Source of the DNA: an uncultured beta proteobacterium | GTDB taxonomy: Bacteria; Pseudomonadota; Gammaproteobacteria; Burkholderiales; Burkholderiaceae | Assembly: GCA_903845455.1 (NCBI GenBank) | Contig: CAIMXN010000021.1 | Coordinates: 1 to 13,660 of the forward strand | Length of the DNA: 13,660 bases | Reading direction: 5' to 3' | Shown: one piece after another, positions 7,394 to 13,660 of the stretch | Numbering within the stretch: the stretch's first letter is position 1 | Layout of the letters: every line of letters starts with the position of its first letter | The notes under the pieces: generated by a model | Seen by the model: only the letters and a program-made list of their open reading frames with translations | What the model was told of the DNA's origin: nothing | The model's database searches: none | Translations under genes and position numbers: made by a program

Positions 7394-8194
7394 CTAATCG
7401 CAACGCGCAGACATCCCACCATCAACAATAATCTCTGTCCCCGTAATAAAGCGAGACTCATCTGAAGCTAAAAATAATGCGGCATTGGCTGTATCCCGGC
7501 CATCACCCATAAATGGTAGCGGAATACGTGCCTGCCGCTGCTGTAATAGTAGCTCCACATCACCACCAACACGCTGCTTAGCTAAACGGGTCTCAACCAT
7601 CGGTGTATGCAACTGACCTGGAACGACAGTATTAACACGGATATTTTGCTTTGCATATTGAACGGCAAGGACTCTTGAAAATTGAATGACGCCTGCTTTA
7701 GTAGCAGCATAAGCAATTTGTGCAGATCCAGTCCAACGAATACCCGAAGTGGATGCCAAATTAATAATCGAGCCAGATTCTTTTCGAATCATCTCAGGCA
7801 ATGCATACTTGCAGGTCATAAAAACACTTTTCAGATTGAAATCGACTTGGGCGTCCCATATCTCTTCAGTCATTTCTATTGGGCCACCCTTTGCAGAGCC
7901 CCCAACAATATTTACCAAAACATCTAGAGTTCCAAACACTTTAATGCAAGATTGGATGCTTTCTTCTATAGAGCCTGACTGAGTGACATCTAAGATGCCA
8001 ACTTGAATATTCTTTTTAAATTCACCAGCCAAATGCAAAGTTTCGTCTAAGCGCGCTAAGTCAATGTCCGTAGCAAATACTTTTGCACCCTCTTGAGCAA
8101 AGCGCACAGCAGTTGCACGTCCATTACCCCAGCCAGACCCAACTGAGCCTGCTCCAGTGATAAAAGCTACCTTCCCCTCTAAGCGTCCAGTCAT
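7394..8194 (-). CDS. SDR-family NAD(P)-dependent oxidoreductase
   Basis: 266-residue classical short-chain dehydrogenase/reductase, cytoplasmic. The Rossmann glycine motif ITGAGSVGSGWGNG (12-25) has a few residues more than the usual TGxxxGxG. ATDID (41-45, Asp at the strand end) suggests NAD preference. DVTQ (69-72) and NIVGG (95-99, for the usual NNAG) follow. The catalytic set is Asn120, Ser148, Tyr162 and Lys166 (IAYAATKAG). The C-terminal VDGGMSA closure is typical. It probably oxidises a secondary alcohol or cis-dihydrodiol or reduces a ketone. It lies 21 bases after the LigI-like amidohydrolase and 10 bases before the Bug gene. The start ATG has a weak GGAC-type Shine-Dalgarno. Subfamily and substrate are unresolved. 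Confidence 0.93.
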   Translation of the reverse strand: MTGRLEGKVAFITGAGSVGSGWGNGRATAVRFAQEGAKVFATDIDLARLDETLHLAGEFKKNIQVGILDVTQSGSIEESIQSCIKVFGTLDVLVNIVGGSAKGGPIEMTEEIWDAQVDFNLKSVFMTCKYALPEMIRKESGSIINLASTSGIRWTGSAQIAYAATKAGVIQFSRVLAVQYAKQNIRVNTVVPGQLHTPMVETRLAKQRVGGDVELLLQQRQARIPLPFMGDGRDTANAALFLASDESRFITGTEIIVDGGMSARCD

Positions 8195-8215
8195 TATTGA
8201 GTCCGTTTATATTTT

Positions 8216-9079
8216 TTATACAAAGTGATAAAAATTTTCGGGGTTGCTAACCATAAGCTTCTGAATCTTTTCCTGGCTATCAGCAATCCGAGGAATCAAA
8301 TCAATTAAATTCCCATCATCTGGTATGTGGTGGTGATTTGGATGAGGCCAATCAGTTCCCCATACACATTTTTCTGTAAATCGATCAACCAAAAGCTTTG
8401 CCAAAGCCACGCCATCGTTATAAGGATGCACCTTTGAAATACGATCGATACCACTCACCTTTACATGGAAGCGAGGATCATCCAACAAGCGCAGAAGACC
8501 CTGAAAATCAGCATGATCAATACCCAGAGAGGCATTTACCCTCCCAATATGATCAATCATCACAGGAACTGCTGACTGCTTTAACAAGGGGGTTAGTGAG
8601 TGTACTAAATCACTAAAGAAATGTACCTGCAAGTGCCACCCGAATGGCTCCATCCGCTTGGTTAAAGCTAGGATATCTTCAATGGAGTCACTATTCTTGA
8701 GGTGTGCCATAAAGTTAAATCGAATCGCTCGAAAACCCTGCCGATCCATCTTGGCAATCTGCTCGGTAGTCGTACTGGCTGGCGCTAAAGCTATACCAAG
8801 GTAGGAGCCTTTACGCGCCTGCATGGCATCTATTACAACTGAGTTATCAAATCCATGTAGTGCGGTTTGCACAATCACGCAACGCTCTATTCCCAAAAAA
8901 TCATGTAAAGCAAAAAGCTGGTCCTTACCAGCATCTACTGGAGTAAATGATCTACTCTCTGAATACGGAAATTGATCAGATGGTCCAAAAATATGGCAAT
9001 GGGCATCGCAAGATTTAGGCGGTAGCTTAAACGTAGGTTTACGTGGCGAACTAAGATAGGTCTGTATCAAATCACTCAT
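8216..9079 (-). CDS. Amidohydrolase, 2-pyrone-4,6-dicarboxylate lactonase (LigI)-like
   Basis: 287-residue Amidohydrolase_2 family enzyme, cytoplasmic (no leader). Motifs in order: PPKSCDAHCHIFGP (20-33, His27 and His29), RFNFMAH (120-126), QVHF (His153), IDHIGR (His177) and GTDWPHPN (241-248, Asp243 as expected general base). This set resembles LigI, which hydrolyses the lactone 2-pyrone-4,6-dicarboxylate to 4-oxalomesaconate in protocatechuate 4,5-cleavage. Related members hydrolyse other lactones or decarboxylate aromatic acids. The rest of the 4,5-cleavage pathway is not visible. It is the first gene of the five-gene operon. A weak AGAG precedes the ATG. Promoter elements upstream are unclear, although an AT-rich TATATT sits at about 9100. 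The fold call is firm; the substrate is not. Confidence 0.85.
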   Translation of the reverse strand: MSDLIQTYLSSPRKPTFKLPPKSCDAHCHIFGPSDQFPYSESRSFTPVDAGKDQLFALHDFLGIERCVIVQTALHGFDNSVVIDAMQARKGSYLGIALAPASTTTEQIAKMDRQGFRAIRFNFMAHLKNSDSIEDILALTKRMEPFGWHLQVHFFSDLVHSLTPLLKQSAVPVMIDHIGRVNASLGIDHADFQGLLRLLDDPRFHVKVSGIDRISKVHPYNDGVALAKLLVDRFTEKCVWGTDWPHPNHHHIPDDGNLIDLIPRIADSQEKIQKLMVSNPENFYHFV

Positions 9080-9126
9080 GTCTCTAGATCATTTTCTTTT
9101 TAATATAACTACCATTTGAATTCTAC

Positions 9127-9324
9127 TTACTCGTCTTTCATATTGGCACTCTTAACGATTGGCTGAAGATGCTTTCTTTCTTCAGTTAAGAATTTAATAA
9201 AGTCAGCCTGAGAACCAGGTGCAAGCTTACTCATGATCTACTCGCCTGATCCCAAGAATGGATTCTTATTTATAGTTTTACCATGAACTGCTAACAGCTT
9301 AATATTAGTTATATAGTAAATCAT
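9127..9324 (-). pseudogene. Remnant of a TTT (Bug) substrate-binding protein, C-terminus
   Basis: A 35-codon open stretch (9127-9234) beginning MSKLAPGSQADFIKF ends with EERKHLQPIVKSANMKDE. It lines up residue for residue in pattern with the end of the intact Bug protein at 546-1511 (EDRARWGQIIKANNVAPE). The same frame continues upstream past one TAG (9238-9240) to an ATG at 9324, reading IKLLAVHGKTINKNPF. This may correspond to the 'RLRALAVTSAKRFPAL' part of Bug proteins joined by deletion (weaker). The rest of the roughly 320-residue protein, including the signal peptide and ligand-binding core, is gone. Shorter than any functional member of the family, so treated as a relic. Confidence 0.6.
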
Positions 9325-9366
9325 TCGACAGAATTAAGCCCAAAAGAGCAGCCACCCAAAGACAAA

Positions 9367-9388
9367 CCCTCGCTATTTCTAGCGAGGG
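9367..9388 (-). terminator. Intrinsic terminator after the YtcJ-like amidohydrolase
   Basis: Perfect 9-bp stem CCCTCGCTA (9367-9375) and TAGCGAGGG (9380-9388) with a 4-base loop. It lies 28 bases downstream of the stop codon at 9417 on the minus strand and is followed by TTTGTCTTT. The strong GC-rich stem and T-rich tail make this the clearest terminator in the window. It should insulate the downstream five-gene operon. Confidence 0.8.
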
Positions 9389-9416
9389 CCTCAAGGATAA
9401 ATCTTGCATATGCTAC

Positions 9417-11075
9417 TTACTGAGCTTGGAAGACAAATTTGCCCCCAACCATCGTAGCCAAAGGCTTGATGTCCTTAATTTTTTCAGCAGACACTATCAG
9501 ATAATCACGATCTAAGACCAATAAGTCCGCGTACTTTCCAGGCTGTATAGACCCTAGATTGTCTTCCTGAAATAAAAAATACGCATTACTACGGGTGTGT
9601 GCAATCAAAGCTTCTTCACGCGTAATATTCTGGTGATTGACCTTCTTGCCATTAATCATGCGACCTGTAGTAGCGAAGTACAAGGAGTAGAAGGGATTTG
9701 AGGTGGTCACAGCAGTTGCATCGGAACCTAGACCCCAAATAATCCCGCTATCTTGAACGCGTCTGAAGGGCGGCATATCCCAAGCACCCTCACCATGAAC
9801 CTGATGCATCAATCCACCTTGGATCAAAGGTCGACTATGCAAGCCAGCATACATACCCAGTTTTTGCATACGACGTAACTCTTGTAAAGTCACTTGATCT
9901 AAATGAGAAAAGACCCAGCGATAACCTTTGATAGGCCTCCTTTTATTTAGAGCTTCATATTCATCCAAGAGCGCATCGATCGCATTAGACATTTCAACGT
10001 GGTTATTCAGCATTAAACCTCTCTCTGCGAGAGCGTCAATAATGCGTCGAACTTGCTCAAGATCTTCACTGCGAACCTGAAAATCGTTGCGAGTCAAACT
10101 TGTAGTAAATGGTGCATAAGTAGTCTCACCCCACCCAATATTGCTGAAATAATCACCACCCTGAAAAGGCTTTTGCTGAGCAATTTCTGCAACTACGGTA
10201 TCGACTTCAGGAATTGTCATTGGTTGACGAATCGTCGACCAAAAAACCCTGGCATTTAACTTCTGCTCATTCGCTAGTTGCTCGTAGGGCAGATAGTGCT
10301 TATCAGTCATGCCACGGCCACCTGCGTCATACCAAGCCGTTATACCCATAGAATTAATTTCAGCAACGACCTTGAGTACATTACTGCGCCATTCTGTAGG
10401 ATTGGGTAATGGTAACTTTGCTGCAATAAATGCTACACCGCCAGCACCATCAATCACACCAGTTAATTTCCCATCGCTACCCTTTAAGATTTTTCCACCG
10501 CGTGGATCCAGTGTTGACTCTGTTAGCTTCAATTCTTTTAGGGCTGCACTATTGAGAAAGCTGCGCCAATACACTTCCTGAATGACTACTGGATTATTTG
10601 GCGCAATTTGATCTAACTCTGCCAATGGGAATCCGCGAGCATCATCCATAAATTGATCGCTAGACCATCCACCAATCGTGATAATCCACTCCCCCGGATG
10701 GGACTGCTTCACTCGTTCACGAATCATCGCAATCGCTTGTTTACGAGACGTGACATTATCTAGCCGTAGCTCATCGTGCTCTGGTGCACGTACAAAATGG
10801 GCATGGTTATCAATTAAACCTGGAATGACTGTTTTACGATGCAGATCCATCATCTTGGTATCTGGCCCACGGAGCTCTTTAATGTCGGCATTACTACCAA
10901 CCTTCAGAATGCGCTCTCCTTTAATAGCAATCGCTTGTGCTATTTGAAATTGATCATTCACTGTGATGACTTTGCCATTAAACAAAATCTGATCGGCTAG
11001 CTCAGCCGCAAAATTAGGGCCGCTGACTAGCAAGCTCAAACCCAAAGCGCTCATACGGATGATTTTTTTAATCAT
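9417..11075 (-). CDS. Secreted YtcJ-like amidohydrolase (Amidohydro_3)
   Basis: 552-residue metal-dependent amidohydrolase with a signal peptide (MIKKIIRMSALGLSLLVSG, cleavage near FAA), so periplasmic or extracellular. The small beta-sandwich strand ILFNGKVITVND is followed by VIPGLIDNHAHF with His91 and His93. Further probable metal ligands are NNHVEM (His359), FSHLD (His391) and GSDATA (Asp452), then GSIQPGKYADLLVLD closes the sandwich. This is the usual order and length of YtcJ-type enzymes, whose physiological substrates are mostly unknown; N-substituted formamides or amides are known for some relatives. In-frame ATGs at 11102 and 11099 lack a ribosome binding site. The ATG at 11075 has GGGGA (11086-11090) 10 bases upstream and begins the leader, so I prefer it. 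Monocistronic, with its own terminator, divergent from the ModA-like gene. Confidence 0.9.
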   Translation of the reverse strand: MIKKIIRMSALGLSLLVSGPNFAAELADQILFNGKVITVNDQFQIAQAIAIKGERILKVGSNADIKELRGPDTKMMDLHRKTVIPGLIDNHAHFVRAPEHDELRLDNVTSRKQAIAMIRERVKQSHPGEWIITIGGWSSDQFMDDARGFPLAELDQIAPNNPVVIQEVYWRSFLNSAALKELKLTESTLDPRGGKILKGSDGKLTGVIDGAGGVAFIAAKLPLPNPTEWRSNVLKVVAEINSMGITAWYDAGGRGMTDKHYLPYEQLANEQKLNARVFWSTIRQPMTIPEVDTVVAEIAQQKPFQGGDYFSNIGWGETTYAPFTTSLTRNDFQVRSEDLEQVRRIIDALAERGLMLNNHVEMSNAIDALLDEYEALNKRRPIKGYRWVFSHLDQVTLQELRRMQKLGMYAGLHSRPLIQGGLMHQVHGEGAWDMPPFRRVQDSGIIWGLGSDATAVTTSNPFYSLYFATTGRMINGKKVNHQNITREEALIAHTRSNAYFLFQEDNLGSIQPGKYADLLVLDRDYLIVSAEKIKDIKPLATMVGGKFVFQAQ

Positions 11076-11165
11076 GATTTCTGTATCCCCATAAAACATC
11101 ATTTGTGATGTTGAGTTGTTTGTTCGAGTCTCTATGTACCCTAGTAATCATCCGTAGAATATACT

Positions 11166-11181
11166 TAAATTAATTAATTTA
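11166..11181. promoter_or_regulatory. AT-only 16-bp palindrome in a divergent promoter region
   Basis: TAAATTAATTAATTTA is a perfect palindrome in the 199-base gap between the YtcJ-like gene (minus) and the ModA-like gene (plus). Its position would suit an operator for either or both genes. A TATACT (11160-11165) overlaps its left side and could be a plus-strand -10, but I find no good -35. Palindromes made only of A and T arise readily by chance, so confidence is low. Confidence 0.25.
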
Positions 11182-11274
11182 TGATGGGCCAACATAGCAA
11201 TTACACTGAGACTCTAAAAACACTTAGCCGATAGTCAAATATTATTTGCAATGCAGCATTTATCAGGAGATATT

Positions 11275-12039
11275 ATGAAAATCAGAGCTTATATAACCAG
11301 CATAATAGGTAGCCTACTAGCCTGGTATTCATTAGGAGCAAGCGCGTTGGACAATCAGCAAATTCAAGTTACCGCCTCCGTCGCCTTTAAAGCGCCCTAC
11401 TTAGAAATGGTCCAGGACTTTGAGAAGCAGACAGGAATCAAGGTCAATACTAATTGGCTACCAACAGTTGAGATTGTGGAGCTAATTAAAAAAGGTGAGG
11501 CAGGGGATTTAGTGATTCTGTCCACCACCAATATTGATGACCTCAGCAAAAAAGGATATTTAATCGCTGGCAGCAGAATTGATTACGTCAATTCTGGCAT
11601 TGGTATTGGTATTCGTAAAAATACCCCGAAGCCAAACATTAAAACGCAAGCAGATTTAAAAAATACTTTACTCAGTGCAAACACGATCGCTTACTCTACT
11701 GGTCCAAGCGGTGTTTATCTAAGTAAATTATTTGAAAATATGGGGGTAGCAGAACAAATTCGCTCTAAACTTAAAATCATTCAGGGGGAGCCAGTAGGGG
11801 CGGTAGTACTTCGAGGTGAGGCAGATATTGGCTTCCAACAAATTCCTGAAATTCTTTCCGTACCAGAGATCGAATACCTCGGACCGCTACCACTAGAAGT
11901 TCAATACATCACTACTTTTGCATTTGCCATTCCAAGCAATAAAAGCAATAGTAAAGCTGTGCAAGCATGGATTAGCCATCTGAAATCACCGAAGGCAATT
12001 CCCACTATTGAGCGCTACGGACTAAATCCTAGTCCGTAA
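11275..12039 (+). CDS. ModA-like (molybdate-type) extracellular solute-binding protein
   Basis: 254-residue periplasmic binding protein of the SBP_bac_11/ModA fold. Signal peptide MKIRAYITSIIGSLLAWYSLGASA-L, then VTASVAFKAPYLEMVQDFEKQTGI (usual ModA: AAASL..AF..L...FE..TG), GEAGDLVILSTTNIDDLSKKGYL (usual APADVF.SA....M..L...G.L), YSTGPSGVYLSKLFENMG and GEADIGFQQIPE. The oxyanion-contacting residues of true ModA are not clearly conserved and no modB/modC is adjacent, so molybdate is doubtful; an organic acid or another anion is possible. A longer frame starts at 11251, but the ATG at 11275 has AGGAGA (11265-11270) 4 bases upstream and starts the leader. It converges on the FrsA-like gene with only 15 bases between stop codons. 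Confidence 0.82.
   Translation: MKIRAYITSIIGSLLAWYSLGASALDNQQIQVTASVAFKAPYLEMVQDFEKQTGIKVNTNWLPTVEIVELIKKGEAGDLVILSTTNIDDLSKKGYLIAGSRIDYVNSGIGIGIRKNTPKPNIKTQADLKNTLLSANTIAYSTGPSGVYLSKLFENMGVAEQIRSKLKIIQGEPVGAVVLRGEADIGFQQIPEILSVPEIEYLGPLPLEVQYITTFAFAIPSNKSNSKAVQAWISHLKSPKAIPTIERYGLNPSP
12016..12038. terminator. Stem-loop over the stop codon, possible shared terminator
   Basis: Perfect 9-bp inverted repeat TACGGACTA (12016-12024) and TAGTCCGTA (12030-12038) with a 5-base loop. It covers the last codons and most of the TAA stop of the ModA-like gene, facing the converging FrsA-like gene. No proper T-run follows on either strand. It may mark or stabilise 3' ends, or terminate weakly in both directions. 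Confidence 0.4.
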
Positions 12040-12054
12040 TCATCCTTAGGTCTT

Positions 12055-13260
12055 CTATTGCTTTTTGGAAGCCTCGATTAAGCGCAGCTCCCAAGGAATA
12101 ATGACTTCTTTAAAAATCACAGGGTCCGTCCAACCCTTGAGTTGACGACCCAAGTGACCGCCCTGAGGATTAATCCAAGCATCCTTAGGTACATCGCCAG
12201 AGCGCATCAGTAATTCAATATCTGAAATCGGAACCTGCGTATCCTTTACCCCTGTTACTACTAGCATGGTTGAGGACGGTTTATCTAAAAGGCCTTGAGT
12301 CTTCAAAGACATTCTAGGCATGAGCTTTGCTAGGTCGTTGACATTCGAGGCGCCCTCAAACACATTGATAAATGCTGGTGCCAAATCAAAAAGGTATTCG
12401 CGATTGCCTAAAGTATTGTTATATAAAAACTTCGGTTGAAAAAACTCATCCACCGGTGGCGATTGCGCAACTGACCCCAAAATTCGAGACTTTTCTCTAA
12501 AGGCCAAGTCTGCCGCCCAATATCCACCGAAACTTACGCCAGAAACCACAATGCGTGTCTTATCCATTTCTGGTTGTAGCGCCATGTAATCTAGGATTGC
12601 GGAGAACATTCTGCCAGCACCGGGTCCCACTTTGACCGGTGCTTGACCAGTTCCTGGACTATCTACCGCTAAATAACCCACACCCTTATCTAAAATTTGG
12701 GAGTAGCTTTCTGCAACGGTTTCTTTTCTGCTATCCAGGCCGCTAATTGCCAAGACCATTGGCACTGGACCAGCGGCATTCTTTGGCAAACGAACATAAG
12801 CATGAATCACTTTGCCTTCAAAAGGGATCTCGACAACCTTCATTGGGTTGTCTAATGTTTTGCTGTACTTTGCATAGGCATCTAAAGCATTTTTATAAGC
12901 TTGTTTTTTACCCTCAGAATTAGGTACGGGCCATTGTGCAAAATAATACAAACGCCAAGCCCTTTTATAGGCTTCTCCTGCCGCCTTGGGATCGGATGAT
13001 TGATTGCCAATCTTCATATATTTCTCGGCGACCCTACCAAAACCTGCAGCCCAATCATCACGGTCACGTGTCTGAATATAGGAAAGCGCCTCTACTACAT
13101 CCTGGGGGCTTAAGCCTCCTAAGGGATAGGCACCCTTTTCGGCTCTCAAAATACTTTCCTGCTTGATCTCATCAATGGTGCGCTCATGAACCTGAGCCAA
13201 TACAGGAGAGAAATGCATGCAGGTGAACACCATTACAAAAGTAGAAAAAATATTTTTCAT
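12055..13260 (-). CDS. Secreted alpha/beta hydrolase, FrsA/DUF1100-like
   Basis: 401-residue alpha/beta hydrolase with a signal peptide (MKNIFSTFVMVFTCMHFSPVLA-Q), so likely periplasmic. An N-terminal helical region of about 130 residues with a repeat-like pattern (YKRAWRLYYFAQWP) precedes the hydrolase domain, as in FrsA/DUF1100 esterases. The domain shows VPMVLAISGLDSRKE (oxyanion region), VDSPGTGQAP, the nucleophile Ser243 in GVSFGG, Asp340 in TGVKDTQVP and His369 in PQGGHLGR. All three triad residues are therefore present. An upstream TTG (13278) would add six residues. The ATG at 13260 starts the leader; its ribosome binding site is poor (TTGGG). Substrate unknown, esterase activity expected. 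Divergent from the MmgE/PrpD-like gene. Confidence 0.87.
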   Translation of the reverse strand: MKNIFSTFVMVFTCMHFSPVLAQVHERTIDEIKQESILRAEKGAYPLGGLSPQDVVEALSYIQTRDRDDWAAGFGRVAEKYMKIGNQSSDPKAAGEAYKRAWRLYYFAQWPVPNSEGKKQAYKNALDAYAKYSKTLDNPMKVVEIPFEGKVIHAYVRLPKNAAGPVPMVLAISGLDSRKETVAESYSQILDKGVGYLAVDSPGTGQAPVKVGPGAGRMFSAILDYMALQPEMDKTRIVVSGVSFGGYWAADLAFREKSRILGSVAQSPPVDEFFQPKFLYNNTLGNREYLFDLAPAFINVFEGASNVNDLAKLMPRMSLKTQGLLDKPSSTMLVVTGVKDTQVPISDIELLMRSGDVPKDAWINPQGGHLGRQLKGWTDPVIFKEVIIPWELRLIEASKKQ

Positions 13261-13450
13261 AAGCCCAATATCAATCAAATAGAGTTAAAAGCGTCGCCAA
13301 TCGTTGGCAATTCCCAAATCAAAATCTTAGTTCATTTTGAGCGTCAAGATAAATTACTGCATAGCAACATAATTAACGCCTCATTTAAAAAAATCTGTCA
13401 ATTCAGTTACGATGATGCACAAATTAAATAAAAGCTTACTTGCCATTGTT

Positions 13451-13455
13451 GGAGA
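13451..13455 (+). promoter_or_regulatory. Ribosome binding site for the MmgE/PrpD-like gene
   Basis: GGAGA lies 6 bases before the ATG at 13462, a clear Shine-Dalgarno that fixes the start of the partial gene at the right edge. Confidence 0.75.
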
Positions 13456-13461
13456 CAAAAA

Positions 13462-13660
13462 ATGAATTTTGAACAAAGAAGATCCTTTTTAAAACAAGGC
13501 GGTACCGGTTTAGCGCTTAGCCTTGTTCCCACCCTTCCATTTGCTGCACAAGCAATTGAACTTAACGAAGCCAACCTTCAATCCGGCAAGGATGCCACCC
13601 GAATTCTCGCTCAATATGCGCTAAACACGCAATATGAAGATATCCCCCCCAACATCAAAC
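13462..13660 (+). CDS. MmgE/PrpD-family protein with Tat-type leader, partial
   Basis: Only the first 66 codons are inside the window. The N-terminus MNFEQRRSFLKQGGTGLAL has a textbook twin-arginine motif (RRSFLK) before a hydrophobic stretch and an A-x-A-like site (FAAQA, about 27-31). The mature start TRILAQYALNTQYEDIPPNI resembles the opening of MmgE/PrpD proteins (L..fa..l.yed.P..v). That family includes 2-methylcitrate dehydratase PrpD, cis-aconitate decarboxylase and iminodisuccinate epimerase. Characterised members are cytoplasmic, so an exported version is notable. The family call rests on about 20 residues. Confidence 0.6.
   Translation, partial: MNFEQRRSFLKQGGTGLALSLVPTLPFAAQAIELNEANLQSGKDATRILAQYALNTQYEDIPPNIK

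Larger units (their letters stand above)
9080..9416. other. 337-base gap between two amidohydrolase genes
   Basis: This stretch holds the leader of the five-gene operon (about 9080-9126), a decayed Bug-type C-terminus on the minus strand (9127-9324) and, next to 9416, a strong terminator hairpin (9367-9388). I see no intact gene or RNA gene in it. Confidence 0.7.

Noticed and set aside
7384..7461. 26-residue N-terminal extension of the second Bug protein
   Set aside because: It overlaps the SDR gene, lacks a ribosome binding site and would bury a standard signal peptide that begins at 7383 with a good Shine-Dalgarno.
7106..7465. 119-codon plus-strand frame opposite the second Bug gene
   Set aside because: Antisense shadow of the Bug signal peptide and core; no ribosome binding site or recognisable domain.
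8216..9079. Naming the amidohydrolase ligI
   Set aside because: Motifs agree with LigI, but the wider Amidohydrolase_2 family shares them and the remaining protocatechuate 4,5-cleavage genes are missing.
11275..12039. Naming the receptor modA
   Set aside because: The fold fits, but no modB/modC is present and the anion-binding residues are not clearly kept, so molybdate specificity is unsupported.
13186..13431. 81-codon plus-strand frame leading toward the MmgE/PrpD-like gene
   Set aside because: It starts inside the FrsA-like gene on the other strand, has no family resemblance, and the part outside the gene is AT-rich intergenic sequence.
1..13660. CRISPR arrays, tRNA/rRNA genes, insertion sequences, toxin-antitoxin or phage-defence modules
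   Set aside because: No spaced repeats, cloverleaf or rRNA-like sequence, transposase motifs, terminal repeats or defence-type domains were seen on either strand.

Overview
The window looks like part of a betaproteobacterial chromosome, most likely Polynucleobacter or a close Burkholderiaceae relative. Three things suggest this: the rather AT-rich base composition, the abundance of tripartite-tricarboxylate-transporter (TTT, 'Bug' type) substrate-binding proteins without membrane partners, and the many secreted or cytoplasmic hydrolases and oxidoreductases of small-organic-acid and aromatic catabolism. The assignment is inference from protein style, not from a marker gene. There are no rRNA, tRNA, CRISPR, phage or transposase signals, and no recognisable regulator gene or transporter permease.

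Layout. (1) 1-2372, minus strand: alpha/beta hydrolase, Bug-type binding protein and a hydroxypyruvate isomerase family gene that runs off the left edge. They are tightly packed and look like one operon. (2) 2588-3571, plus strand: a lone NMT1/THI5-like ABC binding protein with a Tat-like leader. (3) 3666-4064 (perhaps to about 4138), minus strand: decayed C-terminal remnant of an aldehyde dehydrogenase. (4) 4175-5218, minus strand: secreted alpha/beta hydrolase with its own terminator. (5) 5324-9079, minus strand: a five-gene operon in the order LigI-like amidohydrolase, SDR dehydrogenase, Bug binding protein, carboxymuconolactone-decarboxylase-family protein, and EthD-like dimeric alpha/beta-barrel protein. 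The last four genes are separated by only 0-10 bases. (6) 9080-9416: a gap holding a decayed Bug C-terminus and a terminator. (7) 9417-11075, minus strand: secreted YtcJ-like amidohydrolase. (8) 11275-12039, plus strand: ModA-like binding protein. (9) 12055-13260, minus strand: secreted FrsA-like alpha/beta hydrolase. (10) 13462 to the right edge, plus strand: start of an MmgE/PrpD-like protein with a Tat-type leader.

Together the genes read as a chemoheterotroph's catabolic island. Periplasmic hydrolases and binding proteins would meet substrates outside the inner membrane. A cytoplasmic set (lactonase-type amidohydrolase, SDR, CMD-family protein, DABB protein) could process a cyclic or lactone-forming acid. 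The actual substrate cannot be read from the sequence. The most interesting candidate for an undescribed pathway is the five-gene operon at 5324-9079. Two gene relics show that the region is turning over.

Several starts were moved from the longest possible reading frame to an internal ATG because a Shine-Dalgarno sequence and a signal peptide agree there (2588, 5218, 7383, 11075, 11275, 13260).
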